Positions 48,801 to 60,110 of a stretch of DNA of 64,000 nucleotides are shown piece by piece. The stretch is from Anticarsia gemmatalis. Its lineage: Eukaryota; Arthropoda; Insecta; Lepidoptera; Erebidae. The DNA lies in the NCBI RefSeq assembly GCF_050436995.1, contig NC_134747.1:3665501-3729500 (forward strand), given 5' to 3'. The notes under the pieces are model-generated. The model was not told the DNA's origin, ran no database searches, and was given only the letters and a program-made list of their open reading frames with translations. Each line of letters starts with the position of its first letter. Position 1 is the first letter of the stretch. Made by a program: the position numbers and the translations under genes.

Positions 48801-51610
48801 CTGATTGTTGATTTGTATTCTGTAGTATTGTTTTGAATAATTTTAAATTGAGTTTAGATATATTTTTCTATAAGGTGTAAGGTTTAGTACAATTCAGTTT
48901 TATTGAGGTAGGGCGGATTCATCTTCACAATAAAAGGAAGTCGCTTCAGGCAGTGGTATGATTGGTGAATGCTGAAAGATCACGAAAACTAAACAATAAC
49001 AATTTTATAAACTAGACTGAAATTATTTTTACAATTCATCACGTTGCATTTTGGGCCGCAGCGCGACTGCTGATAGAAGAGAGTTGTGTCACAGCGATAA
49101 ACCATAATCAATACTTCAATTCTCGCAAGTACTCTTCACGAAATCTTCTTACATCTGTGTAATTACATTCTTATTTCACAACTGCCATCGAACAACTTAT
49201 GAAAATGGTCAAGTAACTTTAAAGTTAAATATGAAACTCGCAGTACTCCATTAATACTTCAGCAAAATTACAGCTTATTTATAAAGGAAACATTTTCGAG
49301 CAAATATTTGCGTAAAAATAAAAACTTAAAAAAAAAACAAGCGAAACAAACAACCAATAATTGAAATTCGAATCTCAATCCCGCGAAAACAAACTGGCAA
49401 TAATATTGATTAAAAAACAACAATGGCGTGTCCACGCATCGTAAGATAATTTCGGGACAGTATTATAATAAATTCCGGTGTTAATTATATCGTGAGTGGG
49501 CCGCGGCGGTGCTCAAAGCAGGCGCGGTGCGGGTACGCGTGTTGATTTTCAGTTTATTTCATTAGATCCGCGCTGCGGGGTGCGCAGGAGTCGACGCCGG
49601 GCTGTAGGGTGTGTATGTGAACGGCTAGGAGTTGGCTTTGCCCCGTTTTGAGATATGGTGGGTTTCGGTGGAATTGTAGTGTAGTATTAGGTTTATAATT
49701 ATGAATTGTGTTGAAGGGAAGTAAAACTGGAACTACATAACAATATTTCTACATTTACATTCGTATAATTTCAATTCGTATTTTTCTTCACATTAATTAA
49801 AATATATTTTGTTTTAAATACTTTTATTACAACACATTACTGCTCGTAGGTATTAAAAAAGTCACATAAAACGTGTATATTATATTAAAGAGGAAAAATT
49901 ACACGCAAATTAAAGAAAAGACCTACAAACAAACAATAATTCTCCACGCTTTAGTTTATGGTCACCCTGCTAGCCGCCATAGGGTTCACCTGCCCGCTTA
50001 AAAATTGTAAAATATAGCATTTTTAATGAAGTAACCTTTTCAATTTTCGGCTTTACGGCTTTTATCGGCGTGACATCGGCCCTAATCAAGCTCGTTTGCT
50101 TGTTTCTAAATGTTCCCCTTGTTTTTTTCTTGCATTATTTAATACCGGCGCTGATTACCTTTCTTTTTTAATTTAAAAAATTGTACGTATAAAGAAAATA
50201 TTCGGTAATTGAATATTTGTGATCGTTTCATGAGCTCTAATAGTCGAGTCGTGTGTGATAGCGCTATGTAAATGTAGATTGCTTTTTATTCTATCGTTAT
50301 CTCGTGAGACGCCAATAAAAATGTTGTTTCATGTCAATATTGATGTTATTCCCATTGATTGGTTGAAAGTAATGATATTGTAAACAATTTAAGTTTTCCT
50401 ACTTCAATCATATATTTTAAGTTAACGAAAAGTAATGTGGTTTGTGCTTATTAGGTCTAACGGTGAATAGAATACAATAAAGCGGACAATTTTATTCTTC
50501 ATTCAAATAATTATGTAAAATATGAAAATGTTAATTAGAACGGAAATGTGGAGACGGTCATATACTTTTTATTGTCTGTGGTGACGCAATAAAAGAATGT
50601 TTCTTTATGTTTCTGAACGTTAAAGAACAGTGTTTTTTATTCGAGTAATAAAATCAAATGGAACTTGTGTTTGATATGAGGTAGGGGTCAGAGGTTGAAA
50701 TATATTCAATTTTGATGATCGACGTAGGGTTATGTTATATGAAATTTATTCAAATCCTTCCGTGATGGGGTCGATGTGGGCGAGGACTTATGATGTAAGA
50801 GCTACTCGTAAATTATATAACAAATAGACAATTGTAGTGACGTTTTATTGTGTGAAGTTATTTACTTTATGACATTTAATAATGAATGTAATAATAATGA
50901 GAATAAAACAGACCCTTTAATAGTCTACTAGATCCAAATTTAAGAGTTTACATTAAAACAGTGTATAGCCGTTCCTTTTTAATTTACCAAGACCATGCTT
51001 TCAAAATTTCGGGTTGATTTTCTACCGTCATAGACTGTGACGTCTTTACAGATCCCTCTTACATAAACCTTTCAAAAGGCAACATTACTCAATCCGATAA
51101 TAGCTTGTTACCTCAAGATTTATAAGAACAGTGCAAAATACGTTCGCTCAGGGTGACAAAATCAGATTCCAGTGAAAATCTCTACACTACTTTAGAACTT
51201 AAGATTCATGCTAAAACCGAAAAAATTATATACCTAATCTTACCAGTCTACCAAAGCCTAGCCACTCTACATAATAGCTCGAGTGACATCTTCATCTCCT
51301 CATCACGTACATAATAATATCACAGTAATGATAGCTGTGCTTAACGTGGTTTTTGTGCCAACTAATGACTTTCCTAGTAATGTTAGCTTTTAATTTGTCA
51401 TTTGTATATCTTATATATGTACGGTTTCCGGTATTAGTGGAAACTTTTTGAAAGTAAAAAAAAGATTTCATAACACTACATATTCTGCTAAAATATATAA
51501 ACTTTCCGAGCTACTCGTGCTACTTAAAACTTTCGGTCATTTTCGTAATAATAATGCTTTACCTCTACTTACATTCAATTAAGCATTATTATTATAGAAG
51601 TGATGTGTAA
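48801..51610. other. Gene desert with a GC island and a clustered ATCGGC block
   Basis: 49495-49620 contains 'gggccgcggcggtgctc' and 'gatccgcgctgcggggtgc'. 50040-50085 has TCGG cores every 8-11 bp (tttcggc, tacggc, atcggc, atcggc), the complement of the CCGA motif in the arrays near 42.7 and 59.95 kb. No coding exon. Confidence 0.35.
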
Positions 51611-51615
51611 AGTGT

Positions 51616-52420
51616 TGGGTCAGAGCCCATTCGTCCCCTAAGATTCGCACCCTGTGCCCACTCGTCCCCTGGAACTTTTGAGGGGCCCATTCGTCCCCTG
51701 AAGAATATTTATTTTTATTCATTCTTCTAATATAAGTACATGTATATGTGTAACTTAAATCTAATAAATTGTAACTAGAAGTAACCTACATAAAAATTGG
51801 CTAAAATCACCGTATTTTTTGTATATTTACCAACTACATGCAAAATCATAATAACTTAAATCTAACAAACTATAACTACAATAACAAAAAATGACTAAAA
51901 TCACAATAATTATTGAAGATTAAACAAATCAACATTATTTTAGTACAAAACTAATCTTATATTTGTTTTTTCATTTTAAATTAATAATATATGCATAGCT
52001 TTTCCATGCAGTGGCCTAGTGAAATCTGATTTTCAAAAAATTGGCTAATTATGCGATTTATTCTCGCTTCATTTTCAATCGATTCAGGATTCATCATAGC
52101 TCTTTTTTCAATGATCTGTTATGATTTATTAAATTAATTCCGTTAATAAACTGTTCACAAGTGTATTATGTTAACCGTTTCTTATGTAAAATAAAGCTAA
52201 TTTTATCTCAGGGGACCAATAGGCACCTGAATAGGTGCCGAATCTTTAGCTTATATTGTATATATATTGGAGGGGACGAATGGGTACCTTAAAAATAATA
52301 TTTTTTATTAAAATATTAATTGGTCCCCTACCAGGAGACCAATGGGCACCTATGTAGGGGCCGAATCTACAACTTTTATACTAGGGGACGAATTTTAGGG
52401 GACGAATAGGCTCTGACCCA
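51616..52420. mobile_element. 805 bp terminal-inverted-repeat element with 5 bp target duplication
   Basis: The left end 51616-51647 starts TGGGTCAGAGCCCATTCG and continues TCCCCTAAGATTCG. The right end 52389-52420 is its complement with 2 differences in 32. AGTGT occurs directly outside both ends (51611-51615 and 52421-52425). Inside each end the motif CCCATTCGTCCCCT recurs (left near 51658 and 51691; right as its complement near 52273 and 52383, with related forms at 52210, 52320 and 52340). The middle is AT-rich and non-coding, so it must be mobilised by a transposase encoded elsewhere. I do not recognise the superfamily. Confidence 0.85.
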
Positions 52421-52530
52421 AGTGTTAAAGACTACCCAGCTTATAGAATTTATTCATTAGCAACCTTTTTATTTTGGAAACCTTGCATGCCTAAAATTTG
52501 TTTAATACATTTATTGATGGCATGTAAAGT

Positions 52531-52627
52531 CCCCAACCCGCACTTGGCCAGCGTGGTGGACTCGAGGCCTAACCCCTCCCTCGTTTGGAAGGAGAGCCTT
52601 GCCCTGCAGAGGGACAGTAATGAGTTA
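52531..52627 (+). repeat. Non-LTR retrotransposon 3'-end fragment
   Basis: 'cccgcacttggccagcgtgg' followed by 'tggactcgaggcctaacccc' and 'ggagagccttgccctgcag' is a tail well known from lepidopteran LINE 3' ends. Only the tail remains. Confidence 0.65.
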
Positions 52628-52896
52628 CAAAACCTTTTTAGGAGAGATTGACCAAAAATCTTCTTTTTATAGTCTGAGTTCCAGATACCGTGACGATTTG
52701 TACTAAAACGTTGATGAGATTTCTTAAGTGCTACTAAAAATTAAAATCGGCTGAGTCTACAATTAGTAATCAACTGGATCCGTAGCACATAATTTAATGA
52801 AATAAAACTATGTAATTACATAAATATTTGTTATAAACATAATAACAAGTAACTGTACCACTTACTTCCTTTATTTGGTAAGGATCGAACCAATTT

Positions 52897-52926
52897 GCGT
52901 TCTTTGGTCTCTACCTACCCCTATGG
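52897..52926 (+). repeat. LINE 3'-tail fragment (copy 2)
   Basis: 'gcgttctttggtctctacct' followed by acccctatgg, matching 8144-8168. Confidence 0.5.
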
Positions 52927-54540
52927 AAAAAATGATATTGTATTGTATATGTGTAATACATGTAATATGTAGCCCGGAGTTTGGTAACGTGTCCGGTAAA
53001 TGGCAATAGGCTCGCTCCCTAAATGTAAATGACATGACGTAGGTGTATTTTATACAGCTCTGCCTGCACCGCCGGGTATAAAGGTGTGTATATTATTTAA
53101 TAAGTGCGTGCTCCTGACTTTTGAAACAGTAATAACTACGATAGTCACAATTATTTACAATAAATTAATAGATCTTTATCTGATAGTTAGCGGCAACTTA
53201 TCAAGTATAAGTAGTAACTTAGCAAGTAAAGAAAATACGCCCTTTTGTATGAACAAAAGCTTCTCGTATAAAATACAATTGAATTTAAGTAATATATGCC
53301 TTTGATTAAAAGTTAAGGGTTTTTGTATTACTTACAATTTATTTTAAAAAAATATGTGGAAAATTAACTTTGACTGAAGGAAATATTTTGACGATTTATT
53401 TGTTTATTTAAATAATTGTAATAGGGGGCGTGTATACTGCCATTTAACGCGCATAATTATGAACATTAGGGCCACAAAAGATTGAGGCATCAAGATTGAT
53501 TAAGGCATCAAGTTGCATAAATTCGGCACTGAGTAATGTGCATGCGATACAAGTGACGGTGCAACACTACATCGAAATCATCTTTTCATGCACCGTAAAA
53601 AACTTAGTTCTTTACAAATGGAACGGAATCAAATCAGACATAAGACATCTGCAAAACTCATCATGTTCTCCGTTTCTACATTCCGTATGATAATTTCCTA
53701 GTCCGTTAGTTTTCTGACATTTCTCCTGTCCCACGTTTTTGTTCATAATGTCATTCATATGCCGTTGATGTGATAATTCATTATATATGTAAACCGACTG
53801 CGATTACTTCGCGCTGTGATTAATATATAAGACCTTTCGGTTCTGAGGGAAATGTAATGTCGTTTGGAAGATGGCACCGTCTGTCTGCAGTTTCCCGTTT
53901 GAAACATCGATTTAAAGTCACATGCTCTAGCGTTAGAAAATTCTTAATCAGTTCTTAAAGAAGTACAAGAAAATCTACTGAACTCACTGTTGAATTTAAA
54001 AAGTATTTTTAGGTATTATAGTTACTTTTACGAAAAATAGGTAGGCTATGCGTTCTAGACAAGTGGACCACCGCTAGCAAAACTACGAGCATAGTTACTA
54101 CTAATACCAAAAGTGCGATAGTTTTTAAGCATATGAGTACGGATGTCTGTTTTTTCTTTCTTTCGCGCAGTCTACTCAACGGATTTGGATGACATTCGGA
54201 ATTAATGTAATGTATTGTGCGAATTAACACGTACTTTTACCTTTTTAAACTTTAATGGAAATTACAAAAAATACCCTCTGAGTACTTGTTTACACTCTCC
54301 AAGGAACTTACAAGCCAAATCTCAGCTTCTTGTCTGTCAATCACTTAGTAGAATAATTTTAAATACACACCTAATCCTCCACAAAATATAATAATGTCAC
54401 GCGACAATTAGTTTAGTTAAATGAATTGCGTGGTTATTAGCCTAGGGCAGGCTCTACGACGTGACAACAAAACGCTTATCAATGAACCACCGCGTTAAGT
54501 CACTCGTGCGCAAATAAACTATGACAGAGCGTCTGATTTA
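52927..54540. other. Intergenic, nothing recognised
   Basis: No exon and no recognised repeat. 53860-53930 has 'ggaagatggcaccgtctgtc', slightly GC-richer. Confidence 0.45.
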
Positions 54541-54546
54541 TCTTAT

Positions 54547-54625
54547 TACTAGTTTTTGCCCGCGACTTTGGCCACGCCAAAAACTCGAAGGAGTGAAATT
54601 ATGGGCAAAACGGTGGATGGAAAAC
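54547..54625 (+). repeat. RTE/SINE-type repeat fragment
   Basis: 'actagtttttgcccgcgact' is the head of the family at 10489-10695. The following sequence has diverged. Confidence 0.5.
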
Positions 54626-57239
54626 TAGCTGTAATTATAAATAAATGGAAAATATTCAGGCGTCTCGCATGCATTATGTTGCATTAATGAAGTAATTACA
54701 TTTTAATATGAATATAGTGTCATATTAAAGTACACATACAACGTCCCGTTAGTCAAAGTAAATTTTAATGAAAATTAGTGAGATCCACTCGTGTCTAATA
54801 CTAAACACATTAAGCAAACTTCACACATTATGTAAGCACGTAAAATACACTAGCATTTACATATACCAAAGGTTGACTAATAACATAATAACTGAGGGAA
54901 ATCTCCTATTTAACTATAATTGCCGATGTTTTACGATTAAAATTGCATACTCATGTAAATTTATTTTAAAACGTTCAGAAACCATAAAGATGGTTGTAAA
55001 ATATGTTATTAATGGCAACACTGAATTATTGGCCGTAAATGTAGACTTGTATAGTGTAAAGTAATTCTTAAGTAATCAATGGTGCGAGCCAGGACATTGT
55101 GTTAGGTACAACTGCGTTTCTAATTGGCATGTTTACCAGTTTTATTGCCAACCTACCTTTTGCCTGCGAGTCTCCTCACTTGATTTTATGCGTCTATTAT
55201 TGTTTGCCTATAACGTTTCATTAATTGCATATTATTCCTTTATTGTAAATAAAGAATTTATTGTTATTAAAGCTGAATAAATAATGCAACAAAGAAATGC
55301 GAAAGAATTTTATAGCTTAATATATTTTCAAAACCCCTTAATGTTGGACCGTTAAAATAGAAAATAAAAATCGACTCATTAAGCTTTCGAGTTCTGAAGA
55401 CTAAAAAAATCTTAACTCTGTTTCAACATTAATCCTTAACTCTTCAAAAACTAAAAGTAACGACATGGCGGCCTAATCGCCAGCGAACCCCGACTGTGAG
55501 GAAATCATTAATTAGTTCAAGAGTTGCCTTCGAACCGATGAAAAAGTCCAGAATAATTTAAAACCCCATAATTGGATATTATAACAAAAATATCGCATTA
55601 AAACAGGCCCATTCAATTTCAACCGGCCTCATTTGTTACTGTTTGTCTATGGTAGTTTTGTTTTTAACTCGTTGTCTCTGGTATGAGTAATTGTTACCAA
55701 TTTATTATTTTAATTTAGTGATGTTGCCGTATTAATATTTGGATATATGATCTGATTTATTTGAAAAGTTACGGTCGATACGATGAAGTTTCGAAGAAAA
55801 AAACTTAAGGCATGATAAATAAGTCTCGTGGCGCTTGGTTTAAAATTATATTAAAGTAAGAAATACGACATCAGATTGTCAGTTGATGGAACACTAATTA
55901 TTACCTCAAAGAATAATATGAGTATGGCGGCTTTGCTTATATTTTTATGCCTTTAACAATTAAAGCGATAACATGCGGGATACTAGGTTCATTTTAATTA
56001 CATAATCATATGATCGTGACCCACAACACCTGTATAAAGTACACGATTAGCAAATTAAAAGCTGATAACTCGGCCATCCTTACGTCTGAAGTTGCACCTT
56101 TCACTTCCACGCACATAGAACTGCTCAGCAAAAAGTGACAAGTCAGTTCTGTTCATCAGTTTTTATGGGTTTGTGTTAAACAAGTCCTTTATTACAAATT
56201 ACTCGAAAGACGTGTAATTGAAAAATATATTTTCGCTTTCAGCTAGGCTTTTTATTATAACTGTATCCTTGCTTATGTTAGTGTGTTGTGTTAATTGCAG
56301 ACAAACATAAAATAAGCTTATTATTTTAAAACTTCATGAACGTTTTATACGAAGGTGTAGTCAGAGGTGCTTGATCTTTTCGCTTATTGTATTGGGCCAA
56401 TGCAAAAGGCGTATTATTAAGTAACAGGCTTAACGTAATCTTATTGCAGCATTACCAAAAATTAATAATATATAAATATTAAATATCAGTGGACAACTCA
56501 CACATGGTCATTTGAAGCCAAACTAAGCAGAGCTAGTACGATGGTAACTAATGAAATAACTGATAAACATATTATATCGTAAGAAGTTTTAATTAGCTAT
56601 GGTAGCAGTTACGATTGTTTTTTTGCTCAACTATGAAAATTATCGAAGTTTAAAAGCATGATTCTAGAAAAAATATGCACGTTTTATAGGTACCCTGAGG
56701 ACAATTTGTACCACTTAGAACACGATAAAAACGTTATGTTTTTGCTTCTTTCCAAGAAATTGTACAACAACATATAAGAAAAACGTTTGTAAACAACTCT
56801 AGGACAATTTGCTACCAAAATGGTCAGCTATTAATAACAGAGATATTGACTTGTAACGATAATTTTCATTTGATCATCATTTGAAATGCCATATTTGGAA
56901 GACTAATTGCAATAAATAATAGTTGTTTAAAAAACATAATTTCATTATACGTTAGGAATGTTTGACCTTTTCAGTGGTAGGTGAACTATTAATTGTCTAA
57001 AAATAACCTTAATTTTTTATGACTTTTGTCTGATTTATTCAGGTGCATGTTGTTCTTAACGTTTCTTTTAGCTATTTGAATAAGCACTGAATAATTACTA
57101 CTTTTGTTTCACTCTTGTACATGTATAAAATGTTTTAGAGTTTGTAACATTCATATGGGAATACCAAAACTGGTCATTAATAAAACAGAAGTTTTATTTA
57201 AATTCTTTAACTAAGTTCCCACAATTAAACATTCACAAT
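54626..57239. other. Intergenic with scattered homeodomain-type sites
   Basis: Block 55460-55640 contains 'tggcggcctaatcgccagcg' and 'aaatcattaattagttc'. No coding exon. The 98-codon open frame at 54768-55064 has no recognisable protein. Confidence 0.35.
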
Positions 57240-57279
57240 CAAATTACATATTTTCAAAAAAAATCCTTCGGATGTTTCG

Positions 57280-57440
57280 TTTTGGAGTCGTGACGTCGGG
57301 CGGGTATAATGCGCGGGCGCAGCAGCCTCGCTGATAAATCATTGTGGCGCTTCTTGAGCCTCATTGGATGTAGCTTTGATTGATGGAGTACAAGCGGCTC
57401 AGTTTATCGACTGTTTAGGGGCACAGTGCGCGTAACACGG
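57280..57440. promoter_or_regulatory. GC-rich island with TCF-type site; possible enhancer
   Basis: In AT-rich flanks, this 160 bp contains 'gtcgtgacgtcgggcgggta', 'gcgcgggcgcagcagcctcg' and, at about 57373, 'ctttgattgatgg', which joins a TCF/LEF core (CTTTGAT) to a Pbx-type TGATTGAT. It is about 5 kb from the 3' end of the aristaless-class gene. Confidence 0.35.
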
Positions 57441-59914
57441 TAATGATGTGTGCTGATGACTTTAAAACCAGACTATCATTCAGTACTTATAAAAATCCCT
57501 GTGTTTCGTCAACGCCTTTATAAATCAATACTTCTCTCTCATATTTTTCATTTTATATTGATATTTTTGCATATAAAATCTGACAGGCAAAGACTATCAA
57601 ATTTTTTATATCCAGCAAAAAAAGTTTCGATAAAGTAATCATGTTGTTTCGACATGTTACAAGTCGTAAAAGTAATGTTATTTGAGCAGAACTCACTCGG
57701 TATTGTTTCAACCCAACAACATTTACTTTTATCGGTATTTTTTCTGTATAACTTTTATTAATCGTTAATAAATTTTTATTTCATCGATTCGCCACGCTCA
57801 TAACGAAGCGTACAAAATCTATTATTTCGAATTAATTTTATTGTATAAAATCACCCATCGTTTAGTTAACGATTCGACACGAATTAGAAACATTCGCGAC
57901 GTCGGAATATTTTAATCGAATCGCACGCGCAAATAATACTTTATTTGGTTACTAACAAAGCGTGCATTATGAGGAGTTGTGTCGATAGTCCGTTATTTGT
58001 AATCGATATTGGGATGTATTGATAGTATCGTGATCGGGCGTACCGATTAATTATGAGAATTGATTAGGTGTAGGCGTGGTGGGGCTAACGAGACCAGCCG
58101 ATCTCGTGTTTGTTTAATTACTTTGGATTCCGCCTCCCGCGTAGCCGACTACCCGGTACTTGGTGAGCCTTGCTTCTGGTCTTCAAATAAATTATTGTGA
58201 ATATGATTGCTCCCATGTAAGTGTAATGTACGTCTAATATAGGAAAAAGGAGGACCAGTTAAAATCGTTTTCATATTCAATTATGCTACATCTTCGTACG
58301 GCATATCAAATTATTAAAATGTTATTTGCTTAGGATTACAAGTGATGTTGAATCGGCCATAAAATGGCTGGCTTACAAACGATTAAGCGAAATATAAGGA
58401 GGTTTCTCATACATCTCCACAAAACAGTGGAATTCCAGGACTGTGTCGTTATAAATCAGCTTGTGTTTATCTTAATTACAATGCTCTATAATTAAGACCC
58501 ACACCCTCGGCACCAGTCTTAAAGAATTCAGTCATAAAATGATAATGGGCTGTCACAACAGACCCTGTCAGCTTCTCACGGGTGAATTCTAGGAGGTCAC
58601 AAAACATACAAAAATGTTGTTTTCGCTCTTACTTTTTGTGTGAATTCATAATTAGATTTGGCGAGGGTCCACCCTGCACGGCAACTGTGTGTTGGGTTAA
58701 GTTATAAACTTAAAGATGTGACGGACGGCCACTTAATCGATGCCTATTATAAGAATTATTCACCTGAAAAATGTTGTATGATCGGTATCTGATTTTGAGA
58801 CAATAACATAATGTCTCCAGATTCTATTTTAATACATATAACACTGTTTTAAAGTCTGGTCCATTAAAAAATCTATTAAATTTTTAGTGTTGAAAATAAT
58901 AATGAAAACAATCTATAAGAAAACTGTACCTTCAAATTATGGCTATTTACTTTCGTAGAAATCTTATTTTGTACCGTTCGGTTGAGGTGTTCGATAAGTA
59001 ACAAAAGTGATACACCGTACATAAAACTCGCTATCGCTCATAACACAATCCATTGGATAATAAGCGGCTGTCGGGAGGCGTTCCCGAGTAGATGAGTTCG
59101 GGAGGATAAAAATTCGATTACAATTAAATTAACCCGACTCATATTTATTTTACATTAATAAGTATCTGATTTTCAAACCGGTGTTTTGTAGTGGCATGTT
59201 ATTTTTTTAGGTGGCAATAAATTTGAGTCGATACGCCGTTTTAATAGGATACCTTTGGATATATTTGTTAGGTATTATGACCAATTGACCATGAATGAAT
59301 TTGACTTATGGTTATGCAGCGATTTTATTTTGTGTTGTAAATATATCATTCGTTTAAATTTCCAGAATCCATGTACAGAATACTGTACTTTGAAACTGTA
59401 CTTAGGGACAAACAGCGATGGAAAATACATTATAGCAAATATTCGACCGATAAAATTTGAGTTGTTCGACACGGAGAAGAATAAACGAGAAATAACACTT
59501 TGTTTTATCTACAATCTCTTGTTTTTACCTAGAATCCACTTTTAGAATGAGTAGGACCTTTCGATTACATCTAATAAACCTGGTGCTTAGATAGCCAGAG
59601 ATACTGTTATTGTTAAGACCCTGTAATAAGTACTAAGCTGTCATATTTACACACTTTAATTCTTATACTTAATATAAAAAAGCCTAAATGAACACATACT
59701 TTATTAGCATACCATAAATCACAAGAAAATTATTTAAAATTCTATTAGTTTATAATTAGGCACAGCCGATTTCACTGATTACAGCAAAACAGAAAGTAGC
59801 CATAAAATTTTTCGTCGAAATTAAAAACTAATAAACGTGAGTCACGGCTTTCTTTCAATCAAACGATGGTAAATCATGAGATAATTGAATTTTAGATTAA
59901 TGGTTAATCACAAA
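57441..59914. other. Intergenic, some GC-richer patches
   Basis: 58060-58170 ('ggggctaacgagaccagccg', 'gtttgtttaattactttgg') and 59050-59105 stand out slightly. The 96-codon open frame at 59255-59545 resembles nothing known. No exon recognised. Confidence 0.4.
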
Positions 59915-60110
59915 CCAATCGGATTCGTCCCACGCGCAGCCCACGACGATTCCCGACGATAGCCGACTATATCCGATGTAATTGCACGTTATTGAATTAC
60001 ATTTTAATTAAATTCGATTATGTAATTAATGTTCCCGCCATTGTTAGGTCGGTTGTGATGGATGACCCGACCCGTGAACGGTTAGCTGCCATATTTTTCA
60101 ACTTTTGACA
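59915..60110. promoter_or_regulatory. Homeodomain-site cluster beside a second CCGA array; possible enhancer of the homeobox gene
   Basis: 59941-59980 has four 10 bp units with (A/C)CGA at positions 3-6 (ccacgacgat, tcccgacgat, agccgactat, atccgatgta). Directly after, to 60030, come TAAT/ATTA cores in close order: tgtaattgc, tattgaattac, ttttaattaaa and tatgtaattaatg. 'gggtcatcc'-type and 'gctgccatat' motifs follow. It lies 2.0 kb past the stop codon of the aristaless-class gene, so autoregulation is conceivable. Confidence 0.4.

Noticed and set aside
59255..59545. 96-codon open frame on +
   Set aside because: Composition is that of random AT-rich DNA, there are no motifs, and an overlapping frame is open on -.
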